From the NCBI GenBank assembly GCA_902518715.1, contig CABYHU010000007.1, forward strand, positions 1-57,188: a stretch of 57,188 nt of DNA, given 5' to 3'. Shown here piece after piece: positions 37,489 through 45,841 of the stretch. This DNA is from an uncultured SAR86 cluster bacterium. GTDB taxonomy: Bacteria > Pseudomonadota > Gammaproteobacteria > Magnimaribacterales > D2472. Within the stretch, counting starts at the first letter, position 1, and each line of letters starts with the position of its first letter. The notes below the pieces were generated by a model. The model ran no database searches, was not told the DNA's origin, and was given only the letters and a program-made list of their open reading frames with translations. The position numbers and the translations under genes are program-made.

Positions 37489-38305
37489 ATTAGCATCTTA
37501 CAACGGCAAAGTTGATTCAATAGAAAATATTAAAGTCTCTCCGATGTCGAGGGCGTTCCTTTTTTCAGATAGCGTTTATGAAGTTATTTCTTTTTATAAG
37601 AAAAAGTTTATTGATTTTGAAACTCATCTTGATCGTCTCAAACACAGCCTCAATGAAACTAAAATATCTTGTTCTATTGAGGACTGTAAAACTGAAATAG
37701 TAAAACTTTTAAATGAATCCAAATGTGAAGATGGATATATTTATTACCAAGTCTCAAGAGGAGTTGATTCTATAAGATCTCACTTCTTCAAGGAGAGTGA
37801 TTGTGAAAGATTTGGGTTTATTGAAGAATTTTCTTTTTTTAATCAATCACCCTTAAAGGTCATGTTGGTTGATGATATTCGTTGGCAGAGATGCGATATT
37901 AAATCAACCTCATTGCTTGGTAATGTGCTTCAAATGAATGATGCCAAAAGTGCTGGTTGTAATGAAATATTAATGCATAAAAATGGTGAGCTTACTGAGG
38001 GCGGCGCAAGCAACATTTTTTTTGTTAAAAATAAGACTATTTTTACACCGGAACTATCTTCCAACATTTTGCCAGGTATAACGCGACATCAGGTTATTAA
38101 AATAATTAATGACAAGAAGCTAAATTTTGAAGAAGGATCTTATGGCATAGATGATTTAAAGGAGGCTTCATCAATTTGGTTTACCAGCACCACAAAGGGA
38201 ATTGTAGGCGTTGAGGAAATAGTTAATCTTGAAACTAAAATTAATCCCGAATGTGAATTACTTGAGATTTGTAAAAATGCATTTGTAAAAAGGTATTTTA
38301 GCTAG
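37481..38305 (+). CDS. dat: Class IV aminotransferase, probable D-amino-acid transaminase
   Basis: A 274-residue PLP enzyme from the ATG at 37481; a GTG one codon earlier is less likely. RAFLFSDSVYEVI matches the D-alanine transaminase start (family GLFFGDGVYEV). The PLP lysine lies in DIKSTSLLGNV, and GELTEGGASNIFFV is the cofactor loop. The position right after dacA suggests D-Ala/D-Glu supply or recycling for the wall. Branched-chain aminotransferase is the main alternative. It overlaps dacA by 8 bases and convergent holA by 8 bases. Confidence 0.85.
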   Translation: MPKLASYNGKVDSIENIKVSPMSRAFLFSDSVYEVISFYKKKFIDFETHLDRLKHSLNETKISCSIEDCKTEIVKLLNESKCEDGYIYYQVSRGVDSIRSHFFKESDCERFGFIEEFSFFNQSPLKVMLVDDIRWQRCDIKSTSLLGNVLQMNDAKSAGCNEILMHKNGELTEGGASNIFFVKNKTIFTPELSSNILPGITRHQVIKIINDKKLNFEEGSYGIDDLKEASSIWFTSTTKGIVGVEEIVNLETKINPECELLEICKNAFVKRYFS

Positions 38306-39278
38306 CACAAATTCTAATTATAAGTCTCTCAACTTCCTTCCATGTATCAAGTCTTTTAATGCCCTTAAAAGTTTTCTCAATCTCAAAAATATCTTTACTA
38401 AGATTTAATAGATTAGACTCCATTTTTTTTATAAAAGATAAGTAGGAACCAATCTTTGAGTTCCACATTTTTGTATTTTCAAGATATCCTTTAGGCGAAG
38501 CGCTTTTCTTTGCCATAAGTGACGTACTTATTAACTTATCTAAAACCCATATCACTAGTGCAAGAGAGTTTGGATCATTGTGTTTAATTTGCCTAAGGAT
38601 TTTAATTGATTTCTTTTCATCTAAATTCAATAAACAATCTTCTAGCTCATAAGCATTATGGATTGAACTACTTATGGAGTTTTCAAGTGAAACCGAATCT
38701 TTTTTAGCTGTATGTAATATCTTTAGGGTTTCAATATCATTTCTATGCGCAACTAAGTTACTAGAGTTCAATTCAAATAAATGCCTTGCAACCCTGTCTG
38801 CATCTTTTTTATCAAGAAAGTTGAGCTTATCTCTTAACCATTTTTTTTCATCGAGTGGTTTTAATTTTGTGCATTCAACGATTTGTATAAATTCTTTATT
38901 ATCTTTGATCCATTTTGTGTTCGGGCTTATAGATTCAGAAATACTATCAATAATGATCTTAATATTGTTCATGTTATCTAAATCAATCTTTTCTAATGTT
39001 TCAGAAAGAGCCTTTGGAAACCTTCCTTCACTATGAACTATCTTAATTATTATCTGTGACCCAAATAAACCACCTCCAATATTGTTTTGAATTGCTGACA
39101 AAAGACCATCTGATTCATTAGCCTCAAAGATTATTGTTTCACCATAGCCTTGGTTAGCAAAATCTTTTGTTAAAAAGTCTTTTACCTCATTCTTTAGTAT
39201 CATCTCTTTTCCATAAATGAGACTAAGCACAGCGCTTCCTCTAAGATTATTTTTGAAGTTGAGACTACTTATCTTCAT
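38298..39278 (-). CDS. holA: DNA polymerase III subunit delta
   Basis: The clamp-loader wrench that opens the beta clamp. It is 326 residues (E. coli 343), strongly diverged, but with the delta layout: an N-terminal region containing IYGKEMILKNEV, the AAA-like lid, and a C-terminal helical collar with SLALVIWVLDKLI. The context leuS-lptE-holA is the conserved gammaproteobacterial order and supports the call. It overlaps lptE by 14 bases. Confidence 0.88.
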   Translation of the reverse strand: MKISSLNFKNNLRGSAVLSLIYGKEMILKNEVKDFLTKDFANQGYGETIIFEANESDGLLSAIQNNIGGGLFGSQIIIKIVHSEGRFPKALSETLEKIDLDNMNNIKIIIDSISESISPNTKWIKDNKEFIQIVECTKLKPLDEKKWLRDKLNFLDKKDADRVARHLFELNSSNLVAHRNDIETLKILHTAKKDSVSLENSISSSIHNAYELEDCLLNLDEKKSIKILRQIKHNDPNSLALVIWVLDKLISTSLMAKKSASPKGYLENTKMWNSKIGSYLSFIKKMESNLLNLSKDIFEIEKTFKGIKRLDTWKEVERLIIRICAS

Positions 39279-39744
39279 GGGTCTTTAAATAAAGAACTAT
39301 TTTTTTATTTAAATCTTCAATAATTTCAACACGCATTAATTTTTCTAATTCTTTTTGTGCCAGAGGATTAAGGCTTTGAGAATTAAATCTTCTTGAAGAA
39401 CTAATCTTTTTAGTATGCTCTTCGTCATTAAGGATATTTACCTGAATAATCCCAACAACTTCACTTTCAAGGGAGCCTAGATTTTCACCACCATAAAAAT
39501 TATTTTCTTTGAACTCAAACTTCATAATATTTACTTCTGTTAACGATGCCTCATTTTCTTTAACAAAAATACTTAGATTATTTTTTATCTTTACAGGTAC
39601 AGATAGATCAAACTTAATTTTACTTACAATAATTTCAGAGTCTGAATTAACTGGACTAAATGAACAGCTAAGAATTGCTATATTAAGGAAAATTAGGGTT
39701 GCTAGATTACGAAATTTATTAGTTTTTCTTTTACATAGATACAT
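39265..39744 (-). CDS. lptE: LPS-assembly lipoprotein LptE (by context)
   Basis: A 159-residue lipoprotein: basic n-region (CKRKTNKFRN), hydrophobic core and an IAILSC lipobox with the lipidated Cys at 27. The mature part is a beta-alpha sandwich typical of LptE, plug of the LptD LPS translocon, but sequence similarity is low and the name rests mainly on the leuS-lptE-holA order. The 43-base overlap with leuS is long, yet the ATG at 39744 is the only ATG, GTG or TTG in frame before the lipobox, so I keep it. Confidence 0.78.
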   Translation of the reverse strand: MYLCKRKTNKFRNLATLIFLNIAILSCSFSPVNSDSEIIVSKIKFDLSVPVKIKNNLSIFVKENEASLTEVNIMKFEFKENNFYGGENLGSLESEVVGIIQVNILNDEEHTKKISSSRRFNSQSLNPLAQKELEKLMRVEIIEDLNKKIVLYLKTHEDK

Positions 39745-42101
39745 TTCTTGATTTCCTTATCGCCAAGTAAATCATCCACATTTTTAATAGACTTAGCAAC
39801 ACTTTCGATTTCATCTTGTTCTAAGTTTGATGATATTTCTATTTTTCCTCTAACTTTTCCATTAATCTGGACAACTAACTCAAATGTATCAGTGACCATT
39901 AAATCTTCATCAAAAGTCGGCCAGCTGTCTTCAATTTCTGAGCCATTCTCAAAAAAGTTATTCCATAGAGTTTCACATATATGCGGCGCTATCGGATAAA
40001 GCATTTGCAGGATTGATGCGATGAATTCATTGAGGCAGAATTGATCATTTTCAGATGATATTTCACCTTTAATCTGATCTGGCGTTGAATTTAAAAGTTC
40101 CATACATGCCGCAATTACTGTGTTAAAAGCATATCTATTTTCATAGTCATCAGTAACTTTTTTGATAGTTAAATGGATTTTTCTTCTAAAGTCTTTCTGA
40201 CTGTTATCTAACTCACCTTGTATCTTTACTTTTTTAAACTTTTTATCATGAGTAAAGCTCCAAAGTTTTTTTAAGAATCTAAAAGCTCCTTCTACAGCAG
40301 TTTCAGACCACTCTAAACTTTGCTCCGGAGGAGCGGTAAACATCATGTAAAGACGTATCGTGTCTGCACCATAATTATCAATATATTGTTGTGGGTCAAC
40401 TGTGTTGCCTTTTGACTTTGACATTTTAGACCCATCTTTAAGAACCATTCCTTGAGTAAGTAATTTTTTAAAAGGCTCATCACCCTCTACTAAGCCAATA
40501 TCTCTCATAGCCTTATGGAAAAACCTTGAATAAAGAAGATGTAAGATAGCATGTTCAATACCGCCAATATATAGATCAACTGGAAGCCAATATGCTGAAT
40601 TTTCATCTAAAGCTTTGTTGTTGTTATCTGCTGCTGTAAATCTTGCATAATACCAGGACGAATCTACAAAAGTATCAAATGTATCAACTTCTCTTGTTTC
40701 GTTGGAGCTAATTTCAAAGAAATCATTATTTTGACTGAGTGGTTTTGGAGACTCTCCATCTTTTACTTTTGGTAACTCAACAGGCAGATCTGTTTTCTCT
40801 AAAAAAATAGGCTCATCATTTTTATAGACTACTGGTATTGGACATCCCCAAAATCTTTGTCTGCTGACGCCCCAGTCACGTAATCGAAAATTCTCAATGC
40901 CCTTACCTATTTTTTCTTTTTCAAGGAAGCTATTAATATCTTGGATTGCATTTTCTGAAGTCAAACCATTAAATTTCTCAGAGTTAATGAGCTCACCTTT
41001 TTCAGAGGAGGGCAGTTCATCAGCTTTTATGACTTGCTTAATATCTATACTATATTTGAGAGCAAACTCATGATCTCTTTCGTCATGAGCTGGAACTCCC
41101 ATCACTACTCCTGTTCCATAATCCATTAGGACATAATTGGCAATCCAGACATCAAGATCAATTCCTGTAAAAGGATGTTTAACTTTTAAATTTGTTTTTA
41201 ATCCCAACTTATCAGCCTTAGCCATATCTGCTTCAGCCATCTTTGTTTCATTGCATTTTTTAATAAAGTCGTCTATCTCAGAATCTTGATTGGCTAAATT
41301 CTGAGAAATTGGGTGATTTGGTGATATCGCAAGGTATGTAACCCCATATATAGTATCAATTCTTGTTGTAAAAGCAGTTAGCTTCTCTCCACTAGAGAGA
41401 GAAAAACTTATTTCTGATCCAAAAGATTTTCCAATCCAATTTTTTTGCATTGACTTTACATTTTCAGGCCAATCAAGGTTTTCTATAGAAGTAAGAAGTT
41501 CATCAGCATAATCTGTAATTTTTAAAAACCATTGGTCAATTTCTCTTAACTCTACAGTTGCTCCCGATCTCCATCCTTTTCCATCTATAACTTGCTCATT
41601 TGCAAGCACTGTCTCATCAACTGGATCCCAATTAACTAGAGATTTCTTTCTATAAACTAGACCTTGCTTGTGGAGAAGACTAAAAATTTCCTGCTCCCAC
41701 TTATAATAGTTTGGATCACAGGTTTTAAGCTCTTTTGACCAGTCATAGCTAAATCCAAGTCTTTTGAGTTGTGATTTCATATTCTCAATGTTTTGTTCTG
41801 TCCAACTTTGTGGATCAACTTTATTTTGAATAGCTGCGTTCTCAGCAGGCAGTCCAAAGGCATCCCAGCCCATGGGCTGAAAGACATTGAATCCTCTCAT
41901 CCTTTTATATCTAGAAATAACGTCCCCAATTGTATAATTCCTCACATGTCCCATATGAAGTTTTCCAGAGGGATATGGGAACATAGACAAGCAATAATAT
42001 TTCTCTCTATCATCTGGAGCAGTCTTATATTTATTTGTATTTTCCCATTCAGATTGAATGCTAGATTCGATTTGTTCTGGATTATATTGTTCTTCAAGCA
42101 T
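39702..42101 (-). CDS. leuS: Leucyl-tRNA synthetase
   Basis: It charges tRNA-Leu. It is 799 residues, at the short end for bacterial LeuRS (E. coli 860). The HIGH motif appears as PSGKLHMGHVRNY (about 42-55), the CP1 editing domain has TRIDTIYGVTYLAISPNHP, and the KMSKS loop is intact (GSKMSKSKGN). The C-terminal domain has QINGKVRGKIE. It overlaps accC by 8 bases, so it appears to be in one operon with aroQ-accB-accC. Confidence 0.97.
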   Translation of the reverse strand: MLEEQYNPEQIESSIQSEWENTNKYKTAPDDREKYYCLSMFPYPSGKLHMGHVRNYTIGDVISRYKRMRGFNVFQPMGWDAFGLPAENAAIQNKVDPQSWTEQNIENMKSQLKRLGFSYDWSKELKTCDPNYYKWEQEIFSLLHKQGLVYRKKSLVNWDPVDETVLANEQVIDGKGWRSGATVELREIDQWFLKITDYADELLTSIENLDWPENVKSMQKNWIGKSFGSEISFSLSSGEKLTAFTTRIDTIYGVTYLAISPNHPISQNLANQDSEIDDFIKKCNETKMAEADMAKADKLGLKTNLKVKHPFTGIDLDVWIANYVLMDYGTGVVMGVPAHDERDHEFALKYSIDIKQVIKADELPSSEKGELINSEKFNGLTSENAIQDINSFLEKEKIGKGIENFRLRDWGVSRQRFWGCPIPVVYKNDEPIFLEKTDLPVELPKVKDGESPKPLSQNNDFFEISSNETREVDTFDTFVDSSWYYARFTAADNNNKALDENSAYWLPVDLYIGGIEHAILHLLYSRFFHKAMRDIGLVEGDEPFKKLLTQGMVLKDGSKMSKSKGNTVDPQQYIDNYGADTIRLYMMFTAPPEQSLEWSETAVEGAFRFLKKLWSFTHDKKFKKVKIQGELDNSQKDFRRKIHLTIKKVTDDYENRYAFNTVIAACMELLNSTPDQIKGEISSENDQFCLNEFIASILQMLYPIAPHICETLWNNFFENGSEIEDSWPTFDEDLMVTDTFELVVQINGKVRGKIEISSNLEQDEIESVAKSIKNVDDLLGDKEIKKCIYVKEKLINFVI

Positions 42102-43440
42102 TTTTTAGAAACTCATTTTCAAGATAGTTGATTGTGTGTTTATTTTCTATGAATTTCTCATCTTTAAGCATTTTTTGATGGAATTGATGTGTTGTATTTA
42201 TCCCCTCAATAAAAAACTCATCAAGAGCACTTAACATCCTTTTAATAGCTGATTTTCTGGAACCAGCAAGTGAAATTATTTTTGCTAACATTGAGTCATA
42301 AAATGGCGGTACCTCATAACCGTTATAAATGTGCGAGTCATATCGTATACCAAACCCTCCTGGAATGTGCATCCTAGTAATCTTTCCAGGATTTGGAATA
42401 AAATTCACAGAGTCTTCAGCATTAATTCTGCATTCAATCGCATGTCCTCTGAAATTTATATCACTTTGATTTAAAGTCATTGGCATGCCCAATGCAATTC
42501 TTAGCTGAGCTTTTACTAAATCAAATCCAGTAATCATTTCGGTTACAGGATGCTCTACTTGAATACGAGTATTCATTTCAAGGAAGTAAAAGCATTCATT
42601 TTCATAGAGAAATTCTAGGGTACCAACACCTTCATAATTTAGGTCTTTACAAAGATTTACACAGTTTTCTAAAACTTCATCGAGCTTTTCTTTATTTACA
42701 TCTCTCGCAGGAGCTTCCTCAATTAATTTCTGATGTCTTCTTTGAATTGAACAATCTCTGGTACCTAAATGAATAGCATTTCCTTTTCCATCTCCTACGA
42801 CTTGCACCTCAATATGTCTTGGATTTTCAATAAATTTCTCAAAATAAACGACATCACTGCCAAATCCATTAAGTGCTTCTTGCTTTGCAATTTGTACTGA
42901 ATTAATTAGCTCCTTTGAGCTCCTTACGATTTTCATTCCTCTTCCACCACCACCAGCTGTCGCTTTCACAATAAGTGGATATCCTATTTCCTCTGCTATT
43001 TTTAGAATTTCTTCCTCATTATTAGGCAGACCTTTGTCATAACCAGGTACTCCATCAATACCATATTTGGTAACGATAGATTTTGCAGTTATTTTGTCTC
43101 CCATTTGTCTTATAGTTTGTGAGCTTGGGCCAATGAATTTAAATCCACTAAGATTGCATTGCTCAGCAAAAGAGTGATCCTCAGCTAGAAATCCATACCC
43201 AGGATAAATTGCATCTGATCCAGTAACATCTGCTGCAGATAAAATAGTAGGCGCATCTAGATAGCTTTTAGTAGGATCAGCAGGGCCAACACAAACTGAC
43301 TCATCTGAAAATCTCAAACTTTTAAGTTCTTTGTCACCTTCAGAATAAATACATACGGTTTTTAAACCAAGTTCTTTGCATGCCCTTATGGCACGTAAAG
43401 AGATTTCTCCTCTATTGGCAATTAGAACTTTTTTTGACAT
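42094..43440 (-). CDS. accC: Acetyl-CoA carboxylase biotin carboxylase subunit
   Basis: It carboxylates BCCP-bound biotin with ATP and bicarbonate at the start of fatty acid synthesis. It is 448 residues (E. coli 449). ANRGEISLRAIRACKELG at the N-terminus, the glycine-rich ATP loop KATAGGGGRGMKIV, RDCSIQRRHQKLIEEAP and EMNTRIQVEHPVTE are all present. It starts at the base following the accB stop. Confidence 0.97.
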   Translation of the reverse strand: MSKKVLIANRGEISLRAIRACKELGLKTVCIYSEGDKELKSLRFSDESVCVGPADPTKSYLDAPTILSAADVTGSDAIYPGYGFLAEDHSFAEQCNLSGFKFIGPSSQTIRQMGDKITAKSIVTKYGIDGVPGYDKGLPNNEEEILKIAEEIGYPLIVKATAGGGGRGMKIVRSSKELINSVQIAKQEALNGFGSDVVYFEKFIENPRHIEVQVVGDGKGNAIHLGTRDCSIQRRHQKLIEEAPARDVNKEKLDEVLENCVNLCKDLNYEGVGTLEFLYENECFYFLEMNTRIQVEHPVTEMITGFDLVKAQLRIALGMPMTLNQSDINFRGHAIECRINAEDSVNFIPNPGKITRMHIPGGFGIRYDSHIYNGYEVPPFYDSMLAKIISLAGSRKSAIKRMLSALDEFFIEGINTTHQFHQKMLKDEKFIENKHTINYLENEFLKNA

Positions 43441-43878
43441 TTATTCTAGGGTGATTAAATCTTGAGAAAATTGAACTGGTTCACCATCTTCAACCTCAAT
43501 TGCAACTATTTTCCCGCTAAATTCAGATTTAATTTCATTCATCATTTTCATTGCTTCAACAATACAAACAATTTGTCCAGCATCAATCACATCTCCTACC
43601 TTTACATACGGATCCTTATCTGGTGCTGGCCTTCTGTAGAAAGTCCCAACAATTGGTGATGTAATAGTTTTTGACCCAGATATTGAGGTTTCTTTGGTTT
43701 CAGTATTAATAATAGTCTCGACTTTTCTGTCTGAAGTTGGCTTCTCGACCACAATATCATTTGAAGATTTTCTTGAAATCCTGACGGCTTCCTCGCCCTC
43801 AGTAACTTCAATTTCTGTAAGGTCTGATTCTTGAAGCATCTCGATTAATTTTTTAATTTTTCTTATATCCATACTCAT
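43441..43878 (-). CDS. accB: Biotin carboxyl carrier protein of acetyl-CoA carboxylase
   Basis: It carries biotin between biotin carboxylase and carboxyltransferase. It is 145 residues (E. coli 156). An N-terminal helix (DIRKIKKLIEMLQESDLTEIEV), a linker less Pro/Ala-rich than usual, then a lipoyl-like fold with Lys111 in EAMKMMNEI, the biotinylated lysine, and the PVGTFYR-type thumb region (SPIVGTFYRRPAPDKDPY). It follows aroQ by 5 bases and abuts accC, the common aroQ-accB-accC operon. Confidence 0.96.
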   Translation of the reverse strand: MSMDIRKIKKLIEMLQESDLTEIEVTEGEEAVRISRKSSNDIVVEKPTSDRKVETIINTETKETSISGSKTITSPIVGTFYRRPAPDKDPYVKVGDVIDAGQIVCIVEAMKMMNEIKSEFSGKIVAIEVEDGEPVQFSQDLITLE

Positions 43879-43883
43879 AAAAT

Positions 43884-44315
43884 TTAATTAGAATTAATTG
43901 CTTTTTCTAGGGCAAATTCATAGCCCTTAGTACCCATCCCACATACAACACCCTCTGCAATATCAGAAAAATATGATTTATGTCTAAATTCTTCTCTAGC
44001 AAATATATTTGAAATATGGATTTCATAAAACGGAATGCCAACACCGATAAGAGCATCTCGTATTGAAATGCTTGTATGTGTAAATGCGCCTGGGTTCATC
44101 AGAATCTTTGAAACGTTATCTTCCTTAGCCGCATGAATTTTTTCAACAATTTCATGTTCTGCATTACTTTGAAAGGATGTAAAAGAAACATCGTTCTCTT
44201 TGCAAATTACTGAAAGATTTTTCTCAATATCTTCTAAAGTATCGCTCCCATAAATAGAGTTTTCTCTACTACCTAGAAGATTTAAGTTAGGCCCATTTAT
44301 TAAAAGGATTTCCAT
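43884..44315 (-). CDS. aroQ: 3-Dehydroquinate dehydratase, type II
   Basis: It dehydrates 3-dehydroquinate, step three of the shikimate pathway. The 143-residue type II protein starts INGPNLNLLGSRE; the catalytic tyrosine is in SIYGSDTL, the histidine in NPGAFTHTSIS and EIHISNI, and the closing arginine loop is FAREEFRHKSY. Length and motifs are standard. It leads accB-accC and lies 50 bases after a truncated dsbD-like gene. Confidence 0.95.
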   Translation of the reverse strand: MEILLINGPNLNLLGSRENSIYGSDTLEDIEKNLSVICKENDVSFTSFQSNAEHEIVEKIHAAKEDNVSKILMNPGAFTHTSISIRDALIGVGIPFYEIHISNIFAREEFRHKSYFSDIAEGVVCGMGTKGYEFALEKAINSN

Positions 44316-44365
44316 CAGTCGATTTTATATGCTTTTTCGTGGAAATTAAAAGATTATTGCAGGAC

Positions 44366-44815
44366 TTATAAAGCTGATAACTTGACTTTTATTGGTGTAT
44401 AACAGAACCTTTTTTCAGCACATCCTTGAAAGATTACCTCATAGTTCTTCAGATTTCGTTCTGTTTGGTCTGATATCTTTAAAGCAAGGTTATTCCTAAA
44501 TATTACAGTTTCTCCTAGGAATTCATCTTTATGGACAATTGGATCACCAATTAGATCAAATGCAATCGATTGGTCTTTATTAATAACTTTTATTGAGTTT
44601 TGATATAAATAATACGTTTTTTCTATCTTCCAATTTAGAAAAAGAGAATCTTCAATTTTAGTGACTGTCATTTTAAAAGCATCTTTGGGATCCAGGATCT
44701 CATTACCTAGGACTATTTGGTTTGAAGCTAAAACATTATTTGAAAACATACATATAAAGATTGCGTATAATGAGAGCAGTGATTTTTTAGTACGCAACAG
44801 AACAAAATGAAACAT
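44366..44815 (-). CDS. Orphan DsbD N-terminal (alpha) redox domain protein
   Basis: In full DsbD this domain takes electrons from the membrane domain and reduces periplasmic partners. The 149-residue protein has a signal peptide (about 8-30, NVLA-SNQ), the YYLYQNSIKV and FLGETVIFRNNL strands and FQGCAEKRFCYTP with Cys132 and Cys138, the C-x5-C redox pair spaced as in E. coli DsbD. It then stops: the eight-helix membrane domain and C-terminal thioredoxin domain are absent, and only 50 bases remain before aroQ. A TTG start at 44797 would give a better signal peptide and remove the overlap with the divergent gene. Confidence 0.8.
   Translation of the reverse strand: MFHFVLLRTKKSLLSLYAIFICMFSNNVLASNQIVLGNEILDPKDAFKMTVTKIEDSLFLNWKIEKTYYLYQNSIKVINKDQSIAFDLIGDPIVHKDEFLGETVIFRNNLALKISDQTERNLKNYEVIFQGCAEKRFCYTPIKVKLSAL
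44766..44771 (+). promoter_or_regulatory. Candidate -10 box for the hydrolase-ABC-ilvD-hemB-trxA operon
   Basis: TATAAT preceded by TGCG, an almost extended -10, lies 36 bases before the ATG at 44807, inside the opposing dsbD-like gene. No good -35 lies at normal spacing (TTGAAA is 20 bases away). Confidence 0.3.
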
Positions 44816-45841
44816 TTTTTAATTAACTTTTTCTTAAATATTTTCTTTATTTTACCTAATTGGGCTTTAAAAGTACTAACACTTAGAAAGGAGATTACTT
44901 ATAAAAATGAGGTTTTTGATTATCAATCCATGATTTATATTTCTTTAATATCTTGGTTCATTACAAAATTTGGATTTGCCTTAGACATGTCTGAGTTTTC
45001 CGATGAAATGCGTAAAAAAATGGCGAACTTAAGAATAAAAATAAATAATAACATTGCTCCTAAAAAAATAATTCATAAAGAAGATCTTATTATTGAGCAA
45101 AAGAATAACTTAGTTCTAAGACAGTATTCGCTTGACTCACAAATTTCTGATAAATGTGTTTTGTTCTTTCATGGAGGAGGTTATGCAATATCCGATATAG
45201 ATGTATATGACCCAGTTGTATCTTTTATGTGTGAAGAACTAAATACTAAAATTTTTTCATTGGAGTATAGCCTTTCTCCGGAGAATAAATTTCCTCAAGC
45301 TCTTAAGGAAGCCAACATTGCCTTTGAGTGGTTGAGAAGCCATGGATACAACAAAGAACAAATAATTATCTGTGGTGATAGTGCTGGAGGTCACTTAGCT
45401 GCATCATTATTACATGACCGAAGTTCAAAAGGTAAAGAACTTCCCTATTTGCAGGTCTTAATTTATCCAATGGTATCTCCATCATTAGACTTTCCATCTC
45501 TAGAGAGACTTGGAGAGAATTTCTTACTGACAAGGGAGCAGATGAAGTGGTTCTGGCATTATTTTAGGGCAGAAGAAGCAAATAATTTAGATTCAAGATT
45601 TGATCTGCTAAAAATTGATAATAATAATAAATTTAATACCAAAACAGTTATAATTACCGCCGGTTTTGATCCGCTATGTGATGAAGCAGAAGCATATGCA
45701 GCAAAATTGAATGACATGGGAAAAAATGTGAAGCAAATTCATTATCCTAGTTTATTCCATAGCTTCATCAATATAACTAGATTAAAGACTGCTAAATTAG
45801 CAACAATTGATATTTTTAGGGAAATAAAAAGAAACTTATGA
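44807..45841 (+). CDS. Alpha/beta hydrolase of the hormone-sensitive-lipase family
   Basis: A 344-residue esterase/lipase-type hydrolase. The oxyanion motif HGGG is at 122-125, nucleophile Ser192 lies in GDSAGG, Asp288 in GFDPLCDEA, and His318 in LFHSF. An N-terminal hydrophobic stretch (about 4-20) may anchor it to the membrane or act as an uncleaved signal. The substrate is unknown. It overlaps the ABC ATPase gene by 4 bases, so it is translationally coupled to a peptide-type transporter. Confidence 0.87.
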   Translation: MKHFLINFFLNIFFILPNWALKVLTLRKEITYKNEVFDYQSMIYISLISWFITKFGFALDMSEFSDEMRKKMANLRIKINNNIAPKKIIHKEDLIIEQKNNLVLRQYSLDSQISDKCVLFFHGGGYAISDIDVYDPVVSFMCEELNTKIFSLEYSLSPENKFPQALKEANIAFEWLRSHGYNKEQIIICGDSAGGHLAASLLHDRSSKGKELPYLQVLIYPMVSPSLDFPSLERLGENFLLTREQMKWFWHYFRAEEANNLDSRFDLLKIDNNNKFNTKTVIITAGFDPLCDEAEAYAAKLNDMGKNVKQIHYPSLFHSFINITRLKTAKLATIDIFREIKRNL

